Shown in pieces: positions 1-6,737 of a DNA stretch of 10,332 bases (position 1 is the first letter of the stretch; every line of letters begins with the position of its first letter). The notes below the pieces were generated by a model. That model was not told the origin of the DNA. It made no database searches and saw only the letters and a program-made list of their open reading frames with translations. Location of the stretch: the NCBI GenBank assembly GCA_044225675.1, contig JBGAIH010000052.1:1-10332 (forward strand), given 5' to 3'. A program made the translations under genes and the position numbers. The DNA is from JACMQX01 sp044225675. Lineage in GTDB: Bacteria > Pseudomonadota > Gammaproteobacteria > Burkholderiales > Burkholderiaceae_C.

Positions 1-266
1 CGCGCAGCGCGTAGTGAGTTGTGCGATGCGATCCCCGCCTGAGCACCGCAGCGCAGCCTGCGCGAAGCGCAGGCCGCTCCAGCAGGAGCCCCCACCGGCC
101 TGCCGCCCACCGCGAGACGCGAGGTGCTCCCTCGAAGACTTCAAGACCAAGACGCGAGGTGCAACCCCGAAATGAAACCACCCCCGCAGCAACAAACGAG
201 CCCAACCGCAAGAAGCCGGCACCAGAACGTCATCGGTGTACGATCCCTCCACTTCAAGGACACCCC
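1..266. other. Non-coding or unassigned left edge
   Basis: No convincing gene is visible here. A frame stays open from base 21 into the NTF2-like gene, but its first 82 codons give a Pro/Arg/Ser-rich sequence with no family character. A good ribosome binding site at 256-260 marks the real start at 267. The stretch holds a perfect 8-bp hairpin (56-74) and a 13-base direct repeat, AGACGCGAGGTGC, at 115-127 and 150-162. I see no promoter that I can defend. Confidence 0.6.
56..74. repeat. Perfect GC-rich hairpin with GAA loop
   Basis: GCCTGCGC (56-63) and GCGCAGGC (67-74) are exact reverse complements around a three-base GAA loop. No T-run follows on either strand, so a canonical intrinsic terminator is not supported. 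It could be the end of an upstream transcript, a REP-like element, or chance in GC-rich DNA. Confidence 0.5.
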
Positions 267-761
267 ATGCACCCCAACGCGCAAACCCTGGCCAAGTTCT
301 ACAGCGCCTTCGCCCAGCTCGACTCCGACACCATGGCGACCTGCTATGCGGACGACGCCAGCTTCGAGGACGAAGTCTTCACGCTGCGCGGCAAGCGCGA
401 AGTCATGGGCATGTGGCGCATGCTCTGCGAAGCGACGCGGGCCAACGGCCGCGACGACTGGAAGCTCGAGTGGAGCGGCGTCGACGCCACCGACACCGCC
501 GGCCAGGCGCACTGGGACGCGAACTACCGCTTCAGCGCCACCGGCCGCATGGTCCTCAACCGTATCGACGCGCGCTTCACCTTCAACCCGCAAGGCCTCA
601 TCGCCACCCACCGCGACCGCTTCGACTTCTGGGCCTGGTCGCGCCAGGCGCTGGGCACGCCCGGCCTGCTTCTCGGCTGGACGCCGATGCTGCGCAACAA
701 GGTCCGCGCCCGCGCCGACGGCAATCTGCGCAAGTTCCTCGCCTCTCATCCTGCAGCCTGA
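267..761 (+). CDS. NTF2-like / SnoaL-like domain protein
   Basis: This predicted 164-residue cytoplasmic protein resembles the NTF2-like alpha+beta cone-barrel fold (SnoaL/ketosteroid-isomerase-like group). The N-terminal helix FYSAF (11-15) is followed by the typical MATCYADDASFED stretch (23-35). Later come beta-strand-like segments around HWDANYRFSATGR (82-94) and ARFTF (102-106), then a HRDRFDFW motif (115-122). One domain fills the protein, at the usual family length. ATG 267 is chosen because AAGGA (256-260) sits six bases upstream; the open frame before it looks non-coding. The stop lies 11 bases before the dehalogenase-like gene, so the two are probably co-transcribed. Members of this fold act as isomerases, hydrolases, cyclases or non-enzymatic binders, so no substrate can be assigned. 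A role linked to the downstream hydrolase is only a guess from position. Confidence 0.85.
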   Translation: MHPNAQTLAKFYSAFAQLDSDTMATCYADDASFEDEVFTLRGKREVMGMWRMLCEATRANGRDDWKLEWSGVDATDTAGQAHWDANYRFSATGRMVLNRIDARFTFNPQGLIATHRDRFDFWAWSRQALGTPGLLLGWTPMLRNKVRARADGNLRKFLASHPAA

Positions 762-772
762 ACGGTGACCCC

Positions 773-1684
773 ATGACGCAGGCCACGCCCTGGTTCGACG
801 GCTTCGAGACGCGGCGCTTCGAGCTGCCCGACGCCAGTATCTTCGCGCGCGTGGGCGGCCGGCGCGACGGACCCGCGCTGCTTCTGCTGCATGGCTTTCC
901 GCAGACCCACGTGCTCTGGCGACGGGTCGCCGCGCAACTGGCCGAGACGTTCTTTCTCGTCATGCCGGACCTGCGCGGCTACGGCGACTCGTCGCATGCG
1001 CCCGGCCTGCCCGACCACAGCAACTACAGCAAGCGCGCCATGGCCAGCGACATGGTGCAGGTCATGGACGCGCTCGGTGTCGGCCGCTTCGGCCTGTGCG
1101 GCCACGACCGGGGCGGCCGCGTCGCGCATCGCCTCGCGCTGGATCATGCGGGCCGCGTCAGCCGCCTGTGCGTCATCGACATCGCGCCCACGCTCGACAT
1201 GTATGCGGCCACCGACATGACTTTCGCGCGAGCCTACTACCACTGGTTCCACCTGATCCAGCCGGCGCCGCTGCCCGAGCGCATGATCGGCGCCGACGCG
1301 CGGTCCTACCTGCATGCCAAGCTGGGCGGCTGGGGTGCGGCCGGCACCGGCTACATCGAGCCGCAGGCCCTGGCCGAATACGAGCGCTGCTTCTGCCGCG
1401 CCGAGGCCATCCACACCGCCTGCGAAGACTACCGCGCCTCGGCCGGCATCGACCTGGAGCACGACCGCGCCAGCCGCGAGCGGGGCGACAAGGTCGCATG
1501 CGACCTGCTGGTGCTCTGGGGCGAGCGCGGCGTCGTCCACCGCCTGTTCAAGCCGCTCGCCCTGTGGCAGGCCCAGTGTGCGGAGCTGGTCAGCGGACAC
1601 ACCGTGCCGGCCGGCCACTTCATTCCCGAAGAGCAGCCCGAGCTCACGGCGCAGGCGCTGCGCGCCTTCTTCGGGCCGGGCTGA
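773..1684 (+). CDS. Alpha/beta hydrolase, haloacetate (fluoroacetate) dehalogenase family
   Basis: This 303-residue alpha/beta hydrolase should hydrolyse haloacetates to glycolate plus halide in the cytoplasm. The oxyanion-hole motif HGFP is at 40-43 and the nucleophile elbow GHDRGGR at 110-116. Visible active-site residues are Asp112 (nucleophile), Arg113 and Arg116 (carboxylate clamp), Asp136 (acid), His157, Trp158 and Tyr220 (halide pocket), and His282 (base, in GHF). Their order and spacing match the residues known for the Burkholderia FA1 enzyme (D104, R105, R108, D128, H149, W150, Y212, H271) and for Rhodopseudomonas RPA1163. Surrounding stretches such as NYSKRAMA, CEDYRA and GHFIPEE are also family-typical. 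ATG 773 has GGTGA at 764-768. It probably forms an operon with the NTF2-like gene. Family membership is secure. Activity on fluoroacetate rather than chloro- or bromoacetate, or another ester or halide, is inferred from the pocket. Confidence 0.9.
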   Translation: MTQATPWFDGFETRRFELPDASIFARVGGRRDGPALLLLHGFPQTHVLWRRVAAQLAETFFLVMPDLRGYGDSSHAPGLPDHSNYSKRAMASDMVQVMDALGVGRFGLCGHDRGGRVAHRLALDHAGRVSRLCVIDIAPTLDMYAATDMTFARAYYHWFHLIQPAPLPERMIGADARSYLHAKLGGWGAAGTGYIEPQALAEYERCFCRAEAIHTACEDYRASAGIDLEHDRASRERGDKVACDLLVLWGERGVVHRLFKPLALWQAQCAELVSGHTVPAGHFIPEEQPELTAQALRAFFGPG

Positions 1685-1723
1685 GCCCGACGGCCCTACG
1701 CACGGCCACCGCAGGCGGGCGGC

Positions 1724-1754
1724 CCCGTCCCCCCGAACGGGCGCCTCAGGCGCC
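1724..1754. terminator. Possible hairpin terminator between convergent genes
   Basis: The 61-base gap between two convergent stop codons contains CCCGT (1724-1728) paired with ACGGG (1737-1741). A second stem, GGCGCC (1740-1745) and GGCGCC (1749-1754), lies around the minus-strand stop codon. Position between convergent genes suggests transcript ends, but there is no T-tract on either strand, so this is a weak call. Confidence 0.25.
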
Positions 1755-2519
1755 GTGGCACTTCTTGTATTTGCGCCCGCTGCCGCAAGGGCAGGGGTCG
1801 TTGCGCCCCGGCGTATCGGCGCGGCGCAGCTGCTCCACGCGCGGGCCGATGCTGCGCCAGAGCTCGCGCAGGTCATACACCGCCCAGATGCCGTCGCCGA
1901 AATGGTTCAGGCGCCCCAGGCTCACGCTGGGCGGCCCGTCGTCGGACAGCGGCGAGATCGTGGCCTTGCCCTCGTCGTCTTCGGTCAGCGTCACGATGGC
2001 TTCCAGCGACGCGTCGAGCCACTCGGCCGCCTCCCTGTCGCGCGGCGGGGCCCATTCCTCGGGCCAGCTTTCGACGGCGAACATGAAGCCCAGGGCCCAG
2101 ACCTGCGCGAACGAGGGCACGGGCTCGCCGCCCGTGGCGGCCTCGCGCTCGGACTCCGGCAAGGCGGCGATCGCGCCGCGCACGTCCATCACCTCGGGCT
2201 GGTAGCAGCGCTCGTCGTCCAGCGTCTCGACCTCGGTGTCAAGCGCCTGGGTGATCTCGGCCTCGCGCCGCGCCCACAGCGCCAGGAAGCGCCCGCGCTG
2301 CGCGTCGTCGGCAAAGCCGGCGCCCGGCTCCTCGCCCAGACCCAGCAGCACCGGCAGGAACTCGTCCGGCCCGATGCGGCGGCGGCAGCACACGAGCGCC
2401 GCGAGAAAGCCCTCGCAGAACTCCCACTGCGGCGTCTCGTCATGCCGGGTACGCAGGTCGTCCAGCAGGGTGTCGAGTTCGTCGAACTCGTCAGGTGTCA
2501 TCAGCCCGGTTGATTCCAT
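1746..2519 (-). CDS. UPF0149/YecA-family protein with SEC-C zinc-binding tail
   Basis: This 257-residue soluble protein has two parts. Residues about 1-155 look like the UPF0149 (YgfB/YecA) helical domain: an acidic N-terminus with FDELDTLLDDL (12-22), the hallmark-like FCEGFLAAL (34-42), and FAQVWALGFMFAVE (137-150). The last 19 residues form a SEC-C motif, GRNDPCPCGSGRKYKKCHGA, with probable metal ligands Cys243, Cys245, Cys254 and His255. This is the same type of zinc site as at the C-terminus of SecA. The family is widespread; its molecular role is poorly known, and many SEC-C tails are thought to bind SecA-like partners, ribosomes or SecB. The start is uncertain: neither Met1 (2517-2519) nor Met7 (2499-2501) has a strong ribosome binding site, and the second would give 251 residues. 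It is transcribed divergently from the glutamate-synthase-like gene. Confidence 0.85.
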   Translation of the reverse strand: MESTGLMTPDEFDELDTLLDDLRTRHDETPQWEFCEGFLAALVCCRRRIGPDEFLPVLLGLGEEPGAGFADDAQRGRFLALWARREAEITQALDTEVETLDDERCYQPEVMDVRGAIAALPESEREAATGGEPVPSFAQVWALGFMFAVESWPEEWAPPRDREAAEWLDASLEAIVTLTEDDEGKATISPLSDDGPPSVSLGRLNHFGDGIWAVYDLRELWRSIGPRVEQLRRADTPGRNDPCPCGSGRKYKKCHGA

Positions 2520-2615
2520 AATGGCCAGTGTAGCTGCGCGGCGTGGCGCACCACGCCGACCCCGCTCCCATCCATCGACCTACCTCATCGACCCCACCAA
2601 CAGGAAGCCGCCCCG

Positions 2616-4232
2616 ATGCTCGCCGAACTCGATGCCCGCTACCCGATCCGCTACACCGTGCTGGGCCTGTGCGCGCTGGCCGCAATGCTGTGCCTCTTCA
2701 GCCTGGTGGCCTTCGGCGTGGGCTGGCTGGCGCTGCTGCTGTTTGTCGTGCTGGTCGGTGTGGGCGTGTACGACCTGCGGCAGACGCGCAGCTCCATCCT
2801 GCGCAACTATCCGGTCATCGGCCACCTGCGCTTCATGCTGGAGTACATCCGGCCCGAGATGCGCCAGTACTTCATTGAAAGCGACAGCGAGGCCACGCCC
2901 TTCTCGCGGGCCCAGCGCTCGCTGGTCTACCAGCGCGCCAAGGGCGAGCCCGACAACCGGCCCTTCGGCACCCAGCAGGACGTGACGGCCGAGGGCTTCG
3001 AGTGGATCAACCATTCTGTGGCGCCGACCCGCCTCGCGTCGCACGACTTCCGCATCACCATCGGCGCAGGCCGCGCCCATCCCTACGAGGCCAGCATCTT
3101 CAACATCTCGGCCATGAGCTTTGGCTCGCTGTCGGCCAACGCCATCCTTGCGCTCAATGCCGGCGCCCGGCGCGGCAACTTTGCCCATGACACGGGCGAG
3201 GGCTCGATCTCGGTCCACCACCGCGCCCACGGCGGCGACCTGATCTGGGAGATCGGCTCGGGCTACTTCGGCTGCCGCGACGAAGGCGGCAACTTCAGCG
3301 AGGAGCGCTTCGTCGCCAATGCCAGCGCCGAGCAGGTGAAGATGATCGAGCTCAAGCTGAGCCAGGGCGCCAAGCCCGGGCACGGCGGCATCCTGCCCGC
3401 GCCCAAGGTCACGCCCGAGATCGCGGCGGCGCGCGGCGTGGCCGTGAACGTCGACTGCATCTCGCCCTCGTCGCACAGCGCGTTCTCCACGCCCGAGGAG
3501 ATGATGCACTTCATCGAGCGGCTGCGCACACTCTCGGGCGGCAAGCCGACCGGCTTCAAGCTGTGCATCGGCCACCCGTGGGAATGGTTCGCCATGGTCA
3601 AGGCCATGCTGTCGACGGGCATCACGCCCGACTTCATCGTGGTCGACGGCGCCGAAGGCGGCACCGGCGCCGCGCCGCTGGAGTTCACCGACCACGTGGG
3701 CGCCCCGCTGCAGGAAGGGCTGCTGCTGGTGCACAACACGCTCAAGGGCACGGGTCTGCGCGAGCGCATTCGCATCGGCTGCGCGGGCAAGGTGATCAGC
3801 GCCTTCGACATCGCTCGCATGATGGCCCTGGGCGCCGACTGGTGCAACTCGGCGCGCGGCTTCATGTTCGCGCTCGGCTGCATCCAGGCGCAGAACTGCC
3901 ACACCGGCAAATGCCCCACGGGCGTGACCACGCAGGACCCGCTGCGCCAGCAGGCGCTGGTGGTTCCCGACAAGGCCGCGCGCGTCTTCAACTACCACGA
4001 GAACACGCTGCACGCGCTCAAGGAACTGGTGCAGGCCGCCGGCCTCAACCACCCCGGCGAGATCACGGCCCACCATATCGTGCGCCGCGTCAACGAGAAC
4101 GAAGTCAAGCTGCTGGCCAACCTCGTGCCCCAGCTCGCGCCGGGCGCGCTGCTGGACACCGACCTGAGCGGGCTGCACAACGTCTACCGCTACTGGTGGA
4201 GCAAGGCGCGGCCCGACAGCTTCCGGCTCTGA
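2616..4232 (+). CDS. Membrane-anchored FMN-binding glutamate synthase family protein
   Basis: This 538-residue protein carries the FMN-binding synthase domain of glutamate synthase large subunits but no N-terminal glutaminase domain. Residues about 13-53 are almost wholly hydrophobic, enough for two closely spaced membrane helices. The catalytic barrel follows from about 115 to 510. Visible features are FNISAMSFGSLS (162-173), HHRAHGGDLIWEIGSGYFGCR (201-221), the FMN-phosphate-type loop VDGAEGGTGAAP (343-354), and a 3Fe-4S cysteine set C422-x5-C428-x4-C433 followed by PTGVTTQDP. This matches the C-x5-C-x4-C spacing of true glutamate synthases. AGGAAG at 2602-2607 supports ATG 2616. Without a glutaminase domain it cannot alone use glutamine. 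It may accept ammonia from a partner or act as a different flavin oxidoreductase; the physiological role of these stand-alone proteins is unclear. The divergent gap to the UPF0149 gene is 96 bases. Confidence 0.9.
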   Translation: MLAELDARYPIRYTVLGLCALAAMLCLFSLVAFGVGWLALLLFVVLVGVGVYDLRQTRSSILRNYPVIGHLRFMLEYIRPEMRQYFIESDSEATPFSRAQRSLVYQRAKGEPDNRPFGTQQDVTAEGFEWINHSVAPTRLASHDFRITIGAGRAHPYEASIFNISAMSFGSLSANAILALNAGARRGNFAHDTGEGSISVHHRAHGGDLIWEIGSGYFGCRDEGGNFSEERFVANASAEQVKMIELKLSQGAKPGHGGILPAPKVTPEIAAARGVAVNVDCISPSSHSAFSTPEEMMHFIERLRTLSGGKPTGFKLCIGHPWEWFAMVKAMLSTGITPDFIVVDGAEGGTGAAPLEFTDHVGAPLQEGLLLVHNTLKGTGLRERIRIGCAGKVISAFDIARMMALGADWCNSARGFMFALGCIQAQNCHTGKCPTGVTTQDPLRQQALVVPDKAARVFNYHENTLHALKELVQAAGLNHPGEITAHHIVRRVNENEVKLLANLVPQLAPGALLDTDLSGLHNVYRYWWSKARPDSFRL

Positions 4233-4301
4233 CGCGCCGCACGGCCCGGCCGGCGAGCGGCGCCCGCTAGCAGCAAGCCGCAGCCCTCGCATCGGGCAAT
4301 T

Positions 4302-4324
4302 GGACGGGGCCATACCGGCCGTCC
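4302..4324. repeat. Short inverted repeat upstream of the secretion operon
   Basis: GGACGG (4302-4307) and CCGTCC (4319-4324) are exact reverse complements around an 11-base spacer. It lies in the 168-base gap after the glutamate-synthase-like gene and 76 bases before the transporter start. No T-run follows. It could be a transcript end or an operator, or chance; I saw no clear promoter boxes in the rest of the gap. Confidence 0.3.
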
Positions 4325-4400
4325 TGCGCATCCCCCCGTCCGCGCTTCGCACGTACGCTCGACGCCTTGTTGTGCAATCCGAGCGGAAGGCGATCATTTC

Positions 4401-6737
4401 ATGGGCGACAGCGCAGATTCCGGCCACGGCGCAGCTCCGGGCCACAGCGCAGCTTCGGGCCACACCCGACTCTCCCCCGAACGCGGGTCCGGGCCGGGAC
4501 TCCCCGTTGACCCGCAGCCCCGCCGGCCGGACGGCGCTCTGGCCGCCCTGTGCGCCATCGCACGGATGCACCACGTGGCGGCCGATCCGGCCACGCTGGC
4601 GCACCAGCTCGGCCTGTCGCCGAGCGAAACGCCAACCCCCGACGACATCCTGCGCGCCGCGCGCCACCTGGGCCTGAAGGCCCGGCTCAGCCGCAGCAGC
4701 GCCGACCGGCTGGCCCTGGTGCCGCTGCCGGCCCTCGCACTCATTCACCCGCCTCCGGATGCCGAACCCGGCACTTCCGCCGACGCATCCTCCCCTGTCT
4801 CTTCCCCTGTCTCTTCCCCTGCCCCGGCTCCTTCCACCGCGCCGCCGCACCTCGTCGTCCTGGCCCAATGCGACGGCCAGCGCGTGCTGGTGCAGGACTT
4901 CGCCCAGCCCAGCCCGCGCCCCACCATCGAGCCGCTGGAGGCCTTCTGCGCGCAGTGGACGGGCGAGCTCATCCTCATCACCAGCCGCGCGTCGCTGGCC
5001 GGCGAACTCGCGCGCTTTGACTTCTCCTGGTTCATCCCCAGCCTCGTCAAGTACCGGCGCCTGCTCGGCGAAGTCCTGCTCGTGAGCTTCGTGCTGCAGC
5101 TCTTCGCGCTCGTCAGCCCGCTGTTCTTCCAGGTCGTCATGGACAAGGTTCTCGTCCACCGGGGCCTCACCACGCTGGACGTGCTCGTCATCGGCCTCGT
5201 GGTCGTCGTCGTCTTCGAGAGTCTGCTCATCGGCCTGCGCGCCTACGTCTTCAGCCACACCACCAGCCGCATCGACGTCGAGCTGGGCGCGCGGCTCTTT
5301 CGCCACCTCGTGCAACTGCCGCTGGCCTACTTCCAGGCCCGCCGCGTGGGCGACTCCGTGGCCCGCGTGCGCGAGCTGGAGAACATCCGCAGCTTCCTCA
5401 CAGGCAACGCCCTCACCGTGGTGCTGGACGTCTTCTTCTCGGTCGTCTTCATCGCCGTCATGCTGTTCTACAGCGTGCCGCTGACCCTCATCGTGCTGGC
5501 CAGCCTGCCGCTGTACTTCGGCCTGAGCCTGGCCGTGGTGCCGGTGCTGCGCCGGCGGCTGGACGCCAAATTCGCGCGCGGCGCAGAGAACCAGGCCCTG
5601 CTGGTGGAGACCGTCACCGGCATCCAGACCGTCAAGGCCGGTGCGCTGGAGCCCAGCTTCGGCCGGCGCTGGGACGCGCAGCTGGCCGCCTACGTCTCGG
5701 CCAGCTTTCGCACGCAGAACCTGGCCACCTGGGCGCACGAGGGCGTCAACCTCATCGGCAAGCTCGTCAACGCCGCCACCCTCTGGTACGGTGCGCACCT
5801 GGTCATGGGCAACGAGCTGACCGTCGGGCAGTTCGTCGCCTTCAACATGTTCGCCCAGCGCGTGGCCCAGCCCATCATGCGCATGGCCCAACTGTGGACC
5901 GACTTCCAGCAGACCGGCATCTCCATGGCGCGGCTGGGCGACATCCTGAACACCCGCACCGAAGTGCCGCCCACCAGCGCGGCGCAACTGCCGCCCATCC
6001 AGGGCCGCGTCACGCTCGACGGCGTCACCTTCCGCTACCGGCCCGAGGCCGCGCCGGTGCTGCACGGCGTGAACCTGGACGTGCGGCCGGGCGAGGTCAT
6101 CGGCATCGTCGGGCGCTCGGGCTCGGGCAAGAGCACGCTCACCAAGCTCGTGCAGCGGCTGTACACGCCGGAGTCGGGGCGGCTGCTGGTCGACGGCATC
6201 GACATCAGCCTGATCGACGCGGCGCAGCTGCGCCGGCAGGTGGGCGTGGTGCTGCAGGAGAACCTGCTGTTCAACCGCAGCGTGCGCGAGAACATTGCCA
6301 TCACCGACCCGGCCGCGCCGCTGGAGGCGGTCATGCAGGTGGCGCGGCTGGCCGGCGCGCACGAGTTCATCAGCGAGTTGCCCGAGGGCTACGACACGAT
6401 GGTAGGCGAGCAGGGCGGCAGCCTCTCGGGTGGGCAGCGCCAGCGCGTGGCCATCGCGCGGGCGCTGTTCACCCATCCGCGCATCCTGATCCTGGACGAG
6501 GCCACCAGCGCGCTGGACTACGAGAGCGAAGCCATCATCCAGCGCAACATGCAGCAGATCTGCCGGGGCCGCACGGTGCTCATCATCGCGCACCGGCTGT
6601 CGGCGGTGCGGCAGGCGCACAGGATCATCGTGATGGACAAGGGCAAGATCGTGGAAGCCGGCCCGCACGAGGCGCTGCTGAAGAACCCGCGCGGTATCTA
6701 TGCGCAGCTGTGGCGCATGCAGGAGGCCACGCCATGA
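4401..6737 (+). CDS. Type I secretion permease/ATPase, HlyB-like, with inactive C39-like domain
   Basis: This inner-membrane ABC exporter of 778 residues would energise one-step secretion of an unprocessed protein together with an HlyD-type adaptor and a TolC-type channel. Residues 44-200 form a C39-like domain. The place of the catalytic cysteine in real C39 peptidases reads PDGALAAL (Gly45), so it should bind rather than cleave the substrate, as in HlyB. The equivalent His (150) and Asp (166) remain. The membrane domain spans about 205-500, including FDFSWFIPSLVKYRR and FFQVVMDKVLVHRG, which closely resemble HlyB. ATPase motifs: Walker A GRSGSGKST (571-579), Q619, LSGGQ (675-679), Walker B ILILDE (695-700), D-loop SALD (703-706), His731. 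GGAAGG at 4385-4390 fits ATG 4401, and no other start exists before the domain. Oddities are a 36-residue repeat-bearing N-terminal extension and a Pro/Ser insertion at 117-149. It overlaps the next gene by ATGA. Confidence 0.95.
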   Translation: MGDSADSGHGAAPGHSAASGHTRLSPERGSGPGLPVDPQPRRPDGALAALCAIARMHHVAADPATLAHQLGLSPSETPTPDDILRAARHLGLKARLSRSSADRLALVPLPALALIHPPPDAEPGTSADASSPVSSPVSSPAPAPSTAPPHLVVLAQCDGQRVLVQDFAQPSPRPTIEPLEAFCAQWTGELILITSRASLAGELARFDFSWFIPSLVKYRRLLGEVLLVSFVLQLFALVSPLFFQVVMDKVLVHRGLTTLDVLVIGLVVVVVFESLLIGLRAYVFSHTTSRIDVELGARLFRHLVQLPLAYFQARRVGDSVARVRELENIRSFLTGNALTVVLDVFFSVVFIAVMLFYSVPLTLIVLASLPLYFGLSLAVVPVLRRRLDAKFARGAENQALLVETVTGIQTVKAGALEPSFGRRWDAQLAAYVSASFRTQNLATWAHEGVNLIGKLVNAATLWYGAHLVMGNELTVGQFVAFNMFAQRVAQPIMRMAQLWTDFQQTGISMARLGDILNTRTEVPPTSAAQLPPIQGRVTLDGVTFRYRPEAAPVLHGVNLDVRPGEVIGIVGRSGSGKSTLTKLVQRLYTPESGRLLVDGIDISLIDAAQLRRQVGVVLQENLLFNRSVRENIAITDPAAPLEAVMQVARLAGAHEFISELPEGYDTMVGEQGGSLSGGQRQRVAIARALFTHPRILILDEATSALDYESEAIIQRNMQQICRGRTVLIIAHRLSAVRQAHRIIVMDKGKIVEAGPHEALLKNPRGIYAQLWRMQEATP
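4410..4463 (+). repeat. Three imperfect 18-bp tandem units in the exporter N-terminus
   Basis: Codons 4-21 of the transporter are three in-frame 18-base units encoding SADSGH, GAAPGH and SAASGH. They fall in an extension before the C39-like domain that HlyB lacks. An in-frame hexapeptide repeat here could vary in copy number between strains by slippage. Confidence 0.75.
4791..4821 (+). repeat. 12-bp tandem repeat in the C39-like domain insertion
   Basis: TCCCCTGTCTCT occurs at 4791-4802 and 4803-4814, and its first seven bases recur at 4815-4821. In frame it encodes SSPVSSPVSSPA, part of a Pro/Ser/Ala-rich insertion (residues about 117-149) between a beta strand ending ALALIHPP and the conserved histidine-bearing strand HLVVLAQ. 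HlyB has only a short turn at this place. Confidence 0.8.

Noticed and set aside
21..266. Upstream extension of the NTF2-like gene to base 21
   Set aside because: The added 82 residues are Pro/Arg/Ser-rich without family match, and the ribosome binding site at 256-260 points to ATG 267.
4361..4400. TTGTTG at 4367-4372 as a -35 box for the secretion operon
   Set aside because: No -10-like hexamer occurs at a usable distance before the start codon.
4300..4677. Plus-strand open frame overlapping the exporter start in another frame
   Set aside because: It has no ribosome binding site or domain and is a shadow of the exporter's repeat-rich N-terminus.
4401..5000. Exporter as a bacteriocin-type C39 peptidase transporter that cleaves a double-glycine leader
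   Set aside because: The catalytic cysteine position is glycine (PDGALAAL) and the rest follows HlyB closely, so cleavage is not expected.
2580..6668. A very long minus-strand open frame opposite the glutamate-synthase-like and exporter genes
   Set aside because: Its translation is Ala/Gly/Arg/His/Asp-rich low-complexity text with no domain. The plus strand carries two well-recognised proteins over the same bases. High GC keeps antisense stop codons rare.
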